Positions 37,253-48,320 of a stretch of DNA of 64,000 nt are shown piece by piece (positions within the stretch are counted from its first letter, which is position 1; every line of letters starts with the position of its first letter). The position numbers were made by a program, and so were the translations under genes. The DNA is from Alphaproteobacteria bacterium (GTDB taxonomy: Bacteria > Pseudomonadota > Alphaproteobacteria > Bin65), in assembly GCA_021776685.1 (NCBI GenBank), contig JAJFFJ010000018.1, positions 1-64,000 on the forward strand. Reading direction: 5' to 3'. A model generated the notes under the pieces. The model worked only from the letters and a program-made list of their open reading frames with translations, did not search any database and had not been told where the DNA came from.

Positions 37253-39175
37253 CTAGCCGCCGACGCGTTGACGACGAAGCTGAAACAACTGGTCAATTCC
37301 CTCTGCGTCGATCTTGGCGGGGTATTTGGCAACCAGCGATTTCTGGAACGCATTCAGGATTGCGCCGCCGACTGAAGCCTCAATGGTTTCAAGGAGCTTT
37401 TTGCGGGCCGCTTTCGCGGTCTTCTCGTCGGGCTTCATCACCTTGGTCACTTTGGCGACGGCCCAGCCCGTGGGCGACCGCCCGACCACGACACCGCCGA
37501 CCTTGGCCCGGAACACAGCATCCTGGATATAGCTGTCGCCGGTGTTGCTGGCCTCAGATGCGCCGCGGACAAGCGGCCGGGTGATCTGGCTCTTGAGCTC
37601 GAATTGTTTGGCAGCGCCCGCGGCGGAGCGGCCTTCACGCATGGCCGCGGCAACCTTTGCCGCCAACGCTTTCGCCAGCTTGCGCCGCTCGGCCAAAGTC
37701 CAGTTTTCCGCAACGCGCGCCTTGATGTCCTTCAAGGGTGTGACTCGCGCCGGGGTCTCTTTGTCCACGCGAATAACGTAAAATCCGCCGTCATTGGGGG
37801 TGTCGACAATATCACCGGTTTCACCGGTCTTCTGATCGAAACTCAGGCTGAGGAACCGGCGCACGGCGGGCAGGCCGTCAATTTTTCCGCCTTTGGGGCC
37901 GCGGCCCTTGCTGTCCATGGCGGCAATTTTCGTGACCTTGATTTTGAGGGCCTTGGCGATTGCTTCCAGGCTGTCGCCGGCGGTGACGTCATCGTCGATG
38001 CGATCGCGCCACCGCGCCAGCAGCTTCGGCCGCTGACGCGCACGGATATCCTCGACAATTTTCGATCGTACCGAATCCAGTGGTTTGATCTTTGGCGCAA
38101 CGACGTCCACCAGAAGGATCAGGTGCCACCCGAAGGCTGATTTGTAAGGCCCGGCGACCTGGCCTTTTTCCAATTTGGGAATGCGGGTGCGCATAGCCGG
38201 AACCGGCAGGTTGGCGATTTGCGTCGGCGTGAGAAGGCCAAGGCTCTGTGCAGACACCTTGGCGACGTCTTTCGCCACGGTATCAAAATCGCGGCCTTTC
38301 TGGATGGCCTCCAGCGCCTTCTTTGCGACCGCTTCGTCCTTGACGACAATCTGGTGAACTTCGCGTTTCTCCGGATCGGAGTAGGCCGCCTTGTTGTCGT
38401 TATAGGCCTTTCGAATTTGGTCCCCTGTAACTTTGATATGGGCGTTCACATCCTTGGGCCGGACAATCAGAGCGGTGATCGCGCGCAGCTTGGGCACACG
38501 GTATTTGGAGGCATTTGCCTTGTGATAGGCGGCAAGCTGAGCGTCGGTGGGTTTCGCGACTTCCTTGATCGCGGTGATCGGCACCAGCACAACTTCGGCC
38601 ACACGGCGCTCATTGCGCAGCTTGTACAGCCGGTCGGCAATCGATTTGGGCACGCGGCCGACACGTCCAATGGCTTCCTGCAGCTGGGATTGGGCAATCA
38701 ACGTACGGACGCGAGAGATCGCGGCGCCCCGGTTCACACCCCCTTGCACCATTTGCCCGAACAGGTAGCGCGGGTCGTTGCGGCTCCGGATGGGATAGGC
38801 GATTTCCGACAGGTTGAGAATCTGTGCCACCGCTTCAAGCGGCACTTGAACGCCAAGGTTTTCCACTTCCAGGCGGGCGCGGGCATAGGCAATCAGGTTG
38901 TCATTGACCTGCTTGAGCAGCCCTTCCTTTTTTGCATCCTGGTAGGTGACGCGCCGGCGCTGCTCAGTGCTGATGCGGTTGGTGACGCGGCGGTATTCGG
39001 ACTCATACTCGCGGCCGTCTATGTCGCCGTCGCCAACGGTAATGACTGTCGACGTGGGCGTGGTCCCGCCACCGATAAATTCATTCATGCCGACAAAGCC
39101 GAACATGATCATCAGGAAGCCGGCGATGATGACGCCGACCCAGGTGCGGGAACCGCTGCGCATTTTTTGAAGCAT
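37253..39175 (-). CDS. ppiD: Membrane-anchored peptidylprolyl isomerase, PpiD/SurA_N type
   Basis: Periplasmic folding factor anchored in the inner membrane. One N-terminal helix (about residues 12-32, [18 protein letters not shown]), a chaperone-like SurA_N domain to about 260, a parvulin PPIase domain (about 265-370, with [11 protein letters not shown]) and a second degenerate repeat to the end. 640 residues is usual for the alphaproteobacterial form. It precedes moaC by 10 bases and is divergent from tpiA. Confidence 0.9.
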   Translation of the reverse strand: MLQKMRSGSRTWVGVIIAGFLMIMFGFVGMNEFIGGGTTPTSTVITVGDGDIDGREYESEYRRVTNRISTEQRRRVTYQDAKKEGLLKQVNDNLIAYARARLEVENLGVQVPLEAVAQILNLSEIAYPIRSRNDPRYLFGQMVQGGVNRGAAISRVRTLIAQSQLQEAIGRVGRVPKSIADRLYKLRNERRVAEVVLVPITAIKEVAKPTDAQLAAYHKANASKYRVPKLRAITALIVRPKDVNAHIKVTGDQIRKAYNDNKAAYSDPEKREVHQIVVKDEAVAKKALEAIQKGRDFDTVAKDVAKVSAQSLGLLTPTQIANLPVPAMRTRIPKLEKGQVAGPYKSAFGWHLILLVDVVAPKIKPLDSVRSKIVEDIRARQRPKLLARWRDRIDDDVTAGDSLEAIAKALKIKVTKIAAMDSKGRGPKGGKIDGLPAVRRFLSLSFDQKTGETGDIVDTPNDGGFYVIRVDKETPARVTPLKDIKARVAENWTLAERRKLAKALAAKVAAAMREGRSAAGAAKQFELKSQITRPLVRGASEASNTGDSYIQDAVFRAKVGGVVVGRSPTGWAVAKVTKVMKPDEKTAKAARKKLLETIEASVGGAILNAFQKSLVAKYPAKIDAEGIDQLFQLRRQRVGG

Positions 39176-39256
39176 GGGGCTTAGGTGCTTTCATTCGTGG
39201 GTGCGAACAGGGTCTACACCGTGTTCGACGCAGGATCATATAAGTGCGCCCGGGAC

Positions 39257-39287
39257 GCGGCAAGGCGACGCGCTGGTAGCTTGCCGC
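39257..39287. promoter_or_regulatory. Inverted repeat in the ppiD-tpiA divergent region
   Basis: GCGGCAAG (39257-39264) and CTTGCCGC (39280-39287) form an 8-bp inverted repeat with 15 bases between. It sits midway in the 169-base divergent gap, so it could be an operator serving both genes or a leader hairpin of tpiA. No regulator can be named. Confidence 0.4.
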
Positions 39288-39344
39288 TTAATCTCGGGGC
39301 TGGCCGCTGATATTCAAGCGTATCCTCGATAAAGGTCCAATCAC

Positions 39345-40079
39345 ATGACTGTGCAGCCCTTGCCATTGATTGCCGGCAACTGGAAGATGAATGGCCTTGT
39401 GGCTGATGGATTGGCTCTGGCCTCGGCTTTGGGCGACCGGATGCGCGCCGCCTCACCGGCGCCCTGCACTATGGTTTTGTGCCCGCCGGCGACTCTTCTG
39501 GGCGCTGTCGCCGGTGTTCTGGAGGGCAGCGGTGTTCTGCTCGGCGGCCAGGATTGCCATTCCGAAGAAGCAGGCGCCTACACTGGTTCTGTCAGTACGG
39601 GAATGCTGGCGGATGTGGGCTGTAAATTCGTGATTGTTGGCCATTCGGAGCGGCGGCGTGACTTTGACGAAACCGATGAAATGGTCGCCGCCAAAGCGGC
39701 TGCCGCCCTGTCTAGGGGGCTGACGCCGATCATTTGCGTCGGAGAAACCCTGGATCAGCGGGAAGCAGGCCAAGCAATCGCCGTGGTGGAACAGCAGGTG
39801 AAGCAGTCCGTGCCCGCGGGCGGATCGGGCGTGGTTGTCGCCTACGAGCCTGTCTGGGCAATAGGCACAGGTCGGACCGCATCAACGGATGATGTGGCGG
39901 AGATACATGGCGCCATCCGCGGGGTGCTCGGTGAGGCGGCAATTCCGATCCTTTACGGTGGATCGGCCAATCCGGGGAACGCCGCGGAATTGCTGGCGAC
40001 GCCGGAAGTAGGCGGCCTCCTGGTCGGCGGCGCGAGTCTCGACGCTGAGTCTTTTTGGCAAGTGGCGACGGCAGGTTAA
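39345..40079 (+). CDS. tpiA: Triose-phosphate isomerase
   Basis: Glycolytic interconversion of dihydroxyacetone phosphate and glyceraldehyde 3-phosphate. 244 residues with the catalytic Lys in AGNWKMNG, the catalytic His in VGHSERR, and the catalytic Glu in AYEPVWAIGTG, then LYGGSANPGNA. All motifs are intact. It is divergent from ppiD and upstream of secG. Confidence 0.97.
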   Translation: MTVQPLPLIAGNWKMNGLVADGLALASALGDRMRAASPAPCTMVLCPPATLLGAVAGVLEGSGVLLGGQDCHSEEAGAYTGSVSTGMLADVGCKFVIVGHSERRRDFDETDEMVAAKAAAALSRGLTPIICVGETLDQREAGQAIAVVEQQVKQSVPAGGSGVVVAYEPVWAIGTGRTASTDDVAEIHGAIRGVLGEAAIPILYGGSANPGNAAELLATPEVGGLLVGGASLDAESFWQVATAG

Positions 40080-40113
40080 GGGACTTTTGGGATTGGCGCG
40101 GCAGTTGCCGCCA

Positions 40114-40142
40114 TTGACATTTCACGGATCGCCCTGATTTAT
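40114..40142 (+). promoter_or_regulatory. Predicted sigma70-type promoter for secG
   Basis: TTGACA (40114-40119), a spacer of exactly 17 bases, and ATTTAT (40137-40142) form a good -35 with a moderate -10, 65 bases before the secG ATG. It lies in the 127-base gap between tpiA and secG. It is predicted from consensus only. Confidence 0.5.
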
Positions 40143-40206
40143 CACTTCAAATCGCGCATGGCTCATTTTCGGATGCCGCGGCGCATTGTGGACAGACGGA
40201 AGCCCC

Positions 40207-40557
40207 ATGGAACTGATTATTCTGATCCTTCATTTGATGATCGCGATTGCGCTGGTCGGCATCATCCTGATGCAGCAGAGCGAAGGCGGCGCGCTCGGCC
40301 TTGGCGGCGGCGGCGGTGGCGGCGGTGGCATGAGCGGCTTCCTCACCGGACGCGCCGCGGCCAATATCATGACCCGCGTGACCACAGTATTGGGTGCAGG
40401 CTTCCTGGCCACCAGCATGGTCCTGGCGATGATGGCTGGCGGTAATGCGCCGGCCCGGCCGCCGGGCGCACAGCAGCCGCCGGCCACTAGCCAGCCCGCA
40501 ACGCCGCCCGCAAATACGCCTGCCAAGAAACCAGCGGCGCCCGCCGCGCCGAAGTAA
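40207..40557 (+). CDS. secG: Preprotein translocase subunit SecG
   Basis: Small membrane subunit of the SecYEG channel. Two hydrophobic helices (about residues 2-19 and 52-72) are separated by a glycine-rich loop with about nine Gly in a row, and the tail is Pro/Ala-rich. The phrase ALVGIILMQQSEGGALGLGG is typical for SecG. ATG 40207 matches family starts; an in-frame GTG at 40186 is less likely. 116 residues. Confidence 0.92.
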   Translation: MELIILILHLMIAIALVGIILMQQSEGGALGLGGGGGGGGGMSGFLTGRAAANIMTRVTTVLGAGFLATSMVLAMMAGGNAPARPPGAQQPPATSQPATPPANTPAKKPAAPAAPK

Positions 40558-40558
40558 C

Positions 40559-40636
40559 CACCGGCGCGCGGTGCTGGTCGGCATGTTGTCCACCGTTTTT
40601 TTAGGGTGAGACGCCGCGGACACTTCCGTGCGGCGT
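40559..40636 (+). promoter_or_regulatory. secG-pyrG attenuator-like leader
   Basis: Three elements follow the secG stop. CACCG (40559-40563) can pair with CGGTG (40569-40573). The same CGGTG can instead pair with CACCG (40591-40595), which is followed by seven T (40596-40602). A strong hairpin comes next, ACGCCG with CGGCGT (40611-40616/40631-40636) plus inner CGGA/TCCG. The two exclusive pairings with a U tract look like an attenuator or a terminator for secG. The pyrG ATG has no clear Shine-Dalgarno. Confidence 0.45.
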
Positions 40637-40640
40637 ATGA

Positions 40641-42290
<1,650 letters not shown>

Positions 42291-42471
42291 CAGGGCACTT
42301 CGGTTTGGCCGTCGGCCAAGTGCATTCTGCGCAACGCTTCCCCCTTTGGTACTCTCGACCCGTATCCAGTTGCCAATCCATTCAAGTTGATTGTCCTCCG
42401 CTGGACCTGGCGCACTGATTTGGGCTAGGCACGGGGCAGCATTTCATCCCTTTCCCTGACGGGACCATCTC

Positions 42472-43023
42472 ATGTCACAACTGGAACACCTGGGCGCCCG
42501 CGCCACGCTGCTGGATGTCTACAAAAAGAACAAGCCCATGGCCCGGCACATTCTGGGGCTCGCGCAGGCCGCCATGGACATGACCGATGAGGTGACGCCC
42601 GGCGAATTCGAGCTGATCGGTGTATATGTCTCCGGGCTGAACAAGAACGCCTATTGCCATGCCTTGCATTCAGAAGCGGCGGTTCAGGGTGGTATCCAGC
42701 GAGGCGCATTGCCAGAGCTGGCCGGCAGCGTCCCCCGGTACGGCGATGCGCGCTGGCGCGCTATCTATGCATATGTGGGCGCATTGACGACGTCGCCTGC
42801 CAACGTCTCGCCGGCGCATTTCGAGCAGTTGAAGGAAGCAGGCTGGTCGGAGCAGGCGGTTGTTCAGCTCGCCGCGATCTCGACTGTGTTCAGTCTGATG
42901 AACCGGCTGACGGATGGTCTCGGACTTCAGGGCGGCCCGAAATTTTTCAAGGAGACGGGTGCGCAGATTTCCAAGAAAGGTTACGCAGGGCTGGCCAAGT
43001 CACTGCGGCTGGGCACTGGATAG
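42472..43023 (+). CDS. AhpD/carboxymuconolactone decarboxylase-like protein
   Basis: 183-residue all-helical protein of the AhpD-like fold. The usual redox motif is ExxxxCxxCxxxH; here only the second Cys (C62) and the His (H66) remain, with Asn59 at the first Cys position. A thiol peroxidase mechanism is therefore doubtful. ATG 42472 follows a loose purine stretch. It converges with the SDR gene 13 bases away, and begins the accessory region after pyrG. Substrate unknown. Confidence 0.75.
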   Translation: MSQLEHLGARATLLDVYKKNKPMARHILGLAQAAMDMTDEVTPGEFELIGVYVSGLNKNAYCHALHSEAAVQGGIQRGALPELAGSVPRYGDARWRAIYAYVGALTTSPANVSPAHFEQLKEAGWSEQAVVQLAAISTVFSLMNRLTDGLGLQGGPKFFKETGAQISKKGYAGLAKSLRLGTG

Positions 43024-43035
43024 GCTGAAGCCCGA

Positions 43036-43824
43036 TCAGAAAAGCGGGCCTTTGTTGATCATGCCGCCGTCCACGGTGATGATTGTGCCGGTGGTGTAGG
43101 CGGACAGGGGTGAAGCCAGAAACGCGGTCATGTCTGCGATCTCTTCACAGGTCGCCACCCGCCCGAATCCGAAGGGTTCCATAAATTCTTCGTAGCGGGC
43201 CTCGTCGCCTAACTGGTCCCGTGCTCCTTTCTTCAGCATTGAAACGAGTTTTTCCGTCGCCACCGGCCCGGGGTTCAGTCCAACCACGCGCAGGCCATCT
43301 TTGGGTGCATCGCCACCCAGCGCACGGGTGAAAGCCATCAGCGCCGCGTTCCCGGTACTGCCGGCAATATAGTCGCTGACGGGTTTCTCACCGCCATTGC
43401 CGATGATGTTGATGATCACACCATCGCCCCGCGCTTTCATCTGGCCATAGAATTCCCGGCACAGGTTGATATAGCCGAAGACCTTCAGGTCCCAGACATC
43501 CCGCCATTGCGCCTCGTCGATCTCGTGGATCTTGCCTTTTGGAATGGCGCCGGCGTTGTTGATGAGAATGTCAGCGCCTTCGGCCGCTTTGGCGAGGGCT
43601 TGCTGGTCGGCGCTCTTGCTGAGATCGAGGGCAAGTGGCGTCACACGGACACCGTGGGCGTCCTTGATGGCGTTGGCCACTGCCTCGATTTTCGTTTGGG
43701 TCCGGGCGGCGATCCACAGATTCATGCCTTCCTCGCCGAGTTTTTCCGCCACCGCCTTGCCGATACCTTCGGATGCGCCGGTAATCACGGCTGTCTTACC
43801 TTTGAGATTGAGTTCAAGCGTCAT
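43036..43824 (-). CDS. Short-chain dehydrogenase/reductase
   Basis: NAD(P)-dependent oxidoreductase, 262 residues. The Rossmann motif is TGASEGIGKAV (TGxxxGxG), then NNAGAIPKG, and the C-terminal GTIITVDGG is typical of classical SDRs. The catalytic Ser/Tyr/Lys region reads IGNGGEKPVSDYIAGSTGNAA: Tyr is present, but Ser replaces Lys in the expected YxxxK spacing (YIAGS), so activity may be altered. ATG 43824 was chosen; the open frame running on to 44667 is antisense to hyuA. Divergent from hyuA. Confidence 0.85.
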   Translation of the reverse strand: MTLELNLKGKTAVITGASEGIGKAVAEKLGEEGMNLWIAARTQTKIEAVANAIKDAHGVRVTPLALDLSKSADQQALAKAAEGADILINNAGAIPKGKIHEIDEAQWRDVWDLKVFGYINLCREFYGQMKARGDGVIINIIGNGGEKPVSDYIAGSTGNAALMAFTRALGGDAPKDGLRVVGLNPGPVATEKLVSMLKKGARDQLGDEARYEEFMEPFGFGRVATCEEIADMTAFLASPLSAYTTGTIITVDGGMINKGPLF

Positions 43825-43938
43825 TCCGGCCTGCTCCACTGCTTTGTCTTTTACGCTTCTGTAAATTCGATATAAGCCTTGGGGAACGGGGCGGGGCAAC
43901 CGCTTTCCGGAGCATGGACTGAGGAAAAGAGCGCATAC

Positions 43939-46023
43939 ATGACCTACCGGATTGGTGTCGATGTGGGGGGGACCTTCACCGACTTTGTCCTGACGGACGG
44001 AGCGGCGGCGCAGATATTCAAGATCCTGTCCACGCCTGATGACCCGTCCGAAGCGGTGCTCGCTGGATTCGCCGAAATGGCGTCGGCGGAGGGGCTCGCC
44101 CTTGACGCCTTCATGGGGCAGGTCGACCGGATCGTTCACGGCACCACGGTGACCACCAACGCGGTGCTGACCGGCAATATCGCGACCACGGGCCTGCTGG
44201 CGACCCGCGGGTTCCGGGATGCGCTGGAGATGCGCCGCGGCATCCGCGAAGAGCTCTACAACAACAAGTTTGTGGCGCCGCAGCCGCCAGTGCCGCGTTG
44301 GCGCCGTCATCCGGTCACGGAGCGCGTCGATCATGCAGGGGCGGTGGTCACCGATCTGGATCTGGAAGATGTGGACACAGCGGCGGCAAGTCTGATCGAG
44401 GCAGGTGTGGAGGCGGTGTCGATCTGTTTCATGCACGCCTATGCAAACCCGTCCCACGAACAGGCGGCGGCAGCCCGGCTGAGAAAGCTGATGCCTGACG
44501 CCTATATCTCCGTATCTTCGGAGATCCTTCCCCAGGTGCGCTTCTACGAACGAACCAGCACGACGACCCTCAATGCCGCCGTTGGCCCGATCCTGAAACG
44601 CTATCTGGGGAATCTGGTCCAGCGCATAGAGGAGACCGGCTTTCAGGGCGTGCTTCTGGTGATGCAATCCAATGGCGGGGTTACGTCACCAGGTGTGGCG
44701 GCCCACCGCGCGGCAACGACGCTGCTATCAGGCCCGGCGGCGGGGCCAGTGGCCGGGCTCGGATATGCCGCGGCACAAGACAGCGACAGCTTCATCACCA
44801 TCGACATGGGCGGCACAAGCTTCGAAGCCTCGATGGTCCAGGGCGGATCGCTGGGTGTCACCACCGGCGCGCAGGTGAATCGTTTTGCCATGGCGCTTCC
44901 CTCTATGGACATCAAAACCATCGGCGCCGGCGGGGGCTCGATCGCCTGGATCGACGGCGGCGGCCTGTTGCGCATGGGACCGGAAAGCGCGGGCGCAAAG
45001 CCGGGGCCAGTCTGCTACGGACTGGGCGGCGAGCGGCCCACCTGCAGCGACGCCAACCTGGTGCTGGGCTACCTCTCGGCAGATTATTTCGCCGGCGGGC
45101 AGATGGTGCTGGATCGGGACGCAGCTGCCCGGGCCATCGATGCCCATGTGGGCGGTCCAATGGAGCTGGAGACCGTGGCCGCTGCCGCTGGCATGTATCG
45201 GGTCATGAACGTCAACATGGCGTCGGCCATCCGCGAGATTTCCATCGAACGGGGCCACGACCCCCGCGATTTCCTGCTGATCTGCGCCGGCGGGGCAGGG
45301 GCTATTCATGCGGCAATGATCGCGCGGGAATTGGGCATCACACGCATTCTGGTGCCGCGCGAGGCATCGGTTTTTTGCGCCGCCGGCATGCTGCACACGG
45401 ATCTCAAGCACGACTATGTCCGCTCCTATGCCACCGCATTTACGGCGGAAGGTCTCAACCATGGCCATCTGTTGTCGCTCTTGCAGGAAATGGAGACGGA
45501 AGCGAACGAGACCCTGGCGGGCGAGGGGGTTGCGCCAGAAGACCGGATATACCGCTATGCGCTCGACCTTCGCTATTTCGGCCAATATCACGAAGTGCGC
45601 GTAGAGGAGGTGCCCGAGACGGATATCAAGCAGATCAACCTGGAGTCGCTGAAGGCGCTGTTCCACGGTCTGCACGACCGCCTCTATGGCTACAACCTGG
45701 CGGCCGAAGATACGCTGGTGGAACTGGTCAATGTGCGCCTGACGGCGGTGGGCCAGACGGAAAAGCCGGCATTAGTGGAGTCCGCCCGGGTGGGCGCAGA
45801 TGTCGGCGGTACGGAAAAGGGGACGCGGCCGGTCTGGCTGCCCGACTCGCAGGCATTTGGCGAGGTGCCGGTCTTTGACGGCGACCTGCTTACACACGGC
45901 AATCAGTTGGCAGGGCCAGCCATTGTCGAAACCGCGGTCACCACCATCTTTGTCCCGCCCGGATTTGACCTGAGCGTCGACAAACTGGGCAGCTGCCTTC
46001 TGACCGATGGAGCGCAAGGATGA
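43939..46023 (+). CDS. hyuA: Hydantoinase/oxoprolinase family protein, subunit A
   Basis: ATP-dependent cyclic amidohydrolase subunit (N-methylhydantoinase A / 5-oxoprolinase type). The 694-residue protein starts with the sugar-kinase-like phosphate motif GVDVGGTFTDFVL, has VDRIVHGTTVTTNAVL, and in the middle TIDMGGTSFEASMV and IGAGGGSIAWID. ATG 43939 follows GAGGAAAAG and matches family starts. It overlaps hyuB by 4 bases. The ring substrate cannot be told from sequence; acetone-carboxylase-like activity is a distant alternative. Confidence 0.9.
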   Translation: MTYRIGVDVGGTFTDFVLTDGAAAQIFKILSTPDDPSEAVLAGFAEMASAEGLALDAFMGQVDRIVHGTTVTTNAVLTGNIATTGLLATRGFRDALEMRRGIREELYNNKFVAPQPPVPRWRRHPVTERVDHAGAVVTDLDLEDVDTAAASLIEAGVEAVSICFMHAYANPSHEQAAAARLRKLMPDAYISVSSEILPQVRFYERTSTTTLNAAVGPILKRYLGNLVQRIEETGFQGVLLVMQSNGGVTSPGVAAHRAATTLLSGPAAGPVAGLGYAAAQDSDSFITIDMGGTSFEASMVQGGSLGVTTGAQVNRFAMALPSMDIKTIGAGGGSIAWIDGGGLLRMGPESAGAKPGPVCYGLGGERPTCSDANLVLGYLSADYFAGGQMVLDRDAAARAIDAHVGGPMELETVAAAAGMYRVMNVNMASAIREISIERGHDPRDFLLICAGGAGAIHAAMIARELGITRILVPREASVFCAAGMLHTDLKHDYVRSYATAFTAEGLNHGHLLSLLQEMETEANETLAGEGVAPEDRIYRYALDLRYFGQYHEVRVEEVPETDIKQINLESLKALFHGLHDRLYGYNLAAEDTLVELVNVRLTAVGQTEKPALVESARVGADVGGTEKGTRPVWLPDSQAFGEVPVFDGDLLTHGNQLAGPAIVETAVTTIFVPPGFDLSVDKLGSCLLTDGAQG

Positions 46024-47774
46024 CCGTCACCATCGATCCCGTCCTGATCTCCGTTATGCAACGGCGTTTCAAGTCCATCACGGAGGAGATGGGCCTGACC
46101 CTGTTGCGCACCACCCGGTCGCCGATCCTCAACGAAGCGCGGGACTTCGTCACCGGACTCTACGACGCCAACGGCGACATGCTCGAGCAGACTGAATACA
46201 TCCCCGTCCTCGCGTTCGCCCTGCAACCTTGCTGCAAGGAAATCATTCGCTTCTTTGGCGATGACATCCATCAGGGCGACGTGATTCTGCACAACGACGT
46301 CTTCTCTGGCGGCAACCAGAACAATGATGTGGCGGCCTTCCGGCCTATTTTCCATGATGGGCAGCTTGTGGCCTGGTCGGCCACCAAGGGCCACCAGGCG
46401 GATATCGGCGGCGCCGTTTCAGGCGGCTACAACCCCGAAGCCCGGGAAGTGTGGCAGGAGGCGCTGCGCATCCCGCCGCTCAAGGTCTACGACCGGGGCG
46501 AACTGCGCAAAGACGTCTGGCGGATGGTTTTCGCCAACATCCGCTACCAGATTGTCGAAGAAGATATTCGCGCCCAGATCGGCGGTACATCGGTTGGCGA
46601 ACGCGGCGTCCTGGAATTGATTGAGCGCTATGGTCTCGACAGCTTCCTTGCCCACAAGGAGCATCTGTTCGATTCCACCGAGCAAATGGTGGCGCGGGAA
46701 ATTGAGCAAATCCCTGACGGCACATATCTGGGCGAGAGCACCGTCTTCTATGACGGCGTCACCGACGGCACCGAAATGGAAATCAAGCTGGCAGTGACCG
46801 TGGCCGGCGGAACCGTCACTTTCGACTTTACCGGCTCGTCGCCGCAGACCCCGGGTTTCGTTAATGCGCCTTTTTCGGCAACAGCCTCGGCGCTGATGCT
46901 CACCTTCCTGATGCTGATTGATCCGGATATTCCGCATAATGCAGGCATCCAGCGGCGCATCAATATCGTCAATCCAGAGGGCTCGTTCCTCAACGCGAGC
47001 TTCCCGGCAGCGACAACCTTCGGCAATTCGATCACTGGCCCCACAACCGATGCGATCATGAAGGCGTTTGCCCAGGCAGTGCCTAAAATCGTCACTGCAG
47101 GTTGGAACCGGTTTTTGGGATTTGCGATCACTGGGCAGGATCCGCGCAAGCATATGCCCTTCGTGGATATCCTGTTCCTGGCCCTGAAAGGCGGCTCAGG
47201 CGCCACCTGGGGGGCGGATGGCTATGACCATATCGGCTTGATCAACTGCGCCGGCGGCATTCTCGCGCAAGACTATGAAATGTTTGAAATCCAGAACCCC
47301 TTCCTTCTGGCCCGGCATGAATACCTGGTTGATTCGGCGGGGGCAGGGCAATGGCGCGGCGGACTTGGCACGGACACGGAATTCCTGATCGACGGGGAAG
47401 ATGTCATGGCCGTGGCATTCGGCGACGGCATCGAGGAAGCGGCACGCGCGTTCGGCCTTGAAGGCGGTGGGCGTGGATCGATCAACACGTCGGAAATCGC
47501 TGAGCCCGGTGGCCTGGTCCGGGTGCCCAAGTCAAAGCAGATCCTGCGTGACATCCCGAGAGGCGCAATCTTCCGGCAAAAGGCCGGCGGGGGTGGGGGT
47601 TATGGCGACCCCCTTCAACGTCCCGCGGGCAAGGTCGCCGAGGAAGTGCGCAACGGATTCATCAGCGCAGAGGCCGCTGCACGGGATTATGGTGTCGTGG
47701 TGGGCGCCGATGGTGTTTCAGTCGACATGGAAGCAACGGCGCGCCTGCGCGATGGCGGAAAGGAAGCTGGATGA
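46020..47774 (+). CDS. hyuB: Hydantoinase/oxoprolinase family protein, subunit B
   Basis: Partner of HyuA, 584 residues. Family features are the N-terminal RFKSITEEMGLTLLRTTRSP, GDVILHNDVFSGGNQNNDVA, the central GSFLNASFPAATTFGNS and the C-terminal GGGGGYGDPLQRP. ATG overlaps the hyuA stop by 4 bases, and its own stop overlaps the VOC gene by 4 bases. This indicates a three-gene translationally coupled operon. Confidence 0.9.
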   Translation: MTVTIDPVLISVMQRRFKSITEEMGLTLLRTTRSPILNEARDFVTGLYDANGDMLEQTEYIPVLAFALQPCCKEIIRFFGDDIHQGDVILHNDVFSGGNQNNDVAAFRPIFHDGQLVAWSATKGHQADIGGAVSGGYNPEAREVWQEALRIPPLKVYDRGELRKDVWRMVFANIRYQIVEEDIRAQIGGTSVGERGVLELIERYGLDSFLAHKEHLFDSTEQMVAREIEQIPDGTYLGESTVFYDGVTDGTEMEIKLAVTVAGGTVTFDFTGSSPQTPGFVNAPFSATASALMLTFLMLIDPDIPHNAGIQRRINIVNPEGSFLNASFPAATTFGNSITGPTTDAIMKAFAQAVPKIVTAGWNRFLGFAITGQDPRKHMPFVDILFLALKGGSGATWGADGYDHIGLINCAGGILAQDYEMFEIQNPFLLARHEYLVDSAGAGQWRGGLGTDTEFLIDGEDVMAVAFGDGIEEAARAFGLEGGGRGSINTSEIAEPGGLVRVPKSKQILRDIPRGAIFRQKAGGGGGYGDPLQRPAGKVAEEVRNGFISAEAAARDYGVVVGADGVSVDMEATARLRDGGKEAG

Positions 47775-48169
47775 CCAAGACTCGTATCGACCATATCGGC
47801 ATCATTGTTGCAGATCTGGAGGCCGCCATCGTTCAGTTCACCCTGCTGTTCGGCACGCCGAAGATGATCAAGGAAATGCCCGAAAATGGCCTGCGCGTAG
47901 CGGAATTCGATACCGAGAACGTGACCGTCGAATTGCTCCAGTATACCGGTGAGAACGATGCTTTCGCCCGCGAGGTTATGGGAGAACGCCTGGGCCTCAA
48001 CCATATTTCCGCAGCCGTACCTGATCTGGATCAATCGGTTGCCGACCTGTCCGGGGCAGGTTTCCGGATAATGGACGGTTTTCCGACGCAGGGCGCTCAT
48101 GGACAGGTCGCATTCTTTCACCCCGACGACACCATCGGACTGCTCTTCGAGGTCTGCCAGCCCGACTGA
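47771..48169 (+). CDS. VOC-family protein, methylmalonyl-CoA epimerase-like
   Basis: 132-residue glyoxalase-fold protein with [20 protein letters not shown] at the start, [32 protein letters not shown] and [16 protein letters not shown]. The metal His/Glu pattern resembles the epimerase group, but a true mce already lies at 5683-6087. Being coupled to hyuAB it more likely acts on the same substrate path, for example as a racemase. Function is inference. Confidence 0.75.
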   Translation: MTKTRIDHIGIIVADLEAAIVQFTLLFGTPKMIKEMPENGLRVAEFDTENVTVELLQYTGENDAFAREVMGERLGLNHISAAVPDLDQSVADLSGAGFRIMDGFPTQGAHGQVAFFHPDDTIGLLFEVCQPD

Positions 48170-48218
48170 ATCGGGGAAAAGCGATGGCGGCCAATATGGC
48201 GCAGCCGCGAAAATAGGG

Positions 48219-48273
48219 CGTGACGGAAAGGAAATCACAGGCCATATCTCTGCCAAGGGCGACGTGACGGAAA
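48219..48273 (+). repeat. 11-bp direct repeat upstream of hemA
   Basis: CGTGACGGAAA occurs at 48219-48229 and again at 48263-48273, 44 bases apart start to start, about four helical turns. Both copies lie in the 151-base gap between the VOC gene and hemA, which suggests paired binding sites for a regulator of hemA. The motif is not one I recognise. Confidence 0.4.
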
Positions 48274-48320
48274 CGGGCCGGAATGGTCACGATGGCCGCC
48301 CAAGCCGCACCCGCGGAGAC

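Noticed and set aside
42295-42325. Inverted sequence after pyrG as an intrinsic terminator
   Set aside because: The GCACTT/AAGTGC and GGCC/GGCC pairing needs a large bulge and no U tract follows.
43825-44667. Extension of the SDR frame to a 543-residue product
   Set aside because: The extra part lies antisense to the start of hyuA and has no SDR homology; the SDR begins at ATG 43824.
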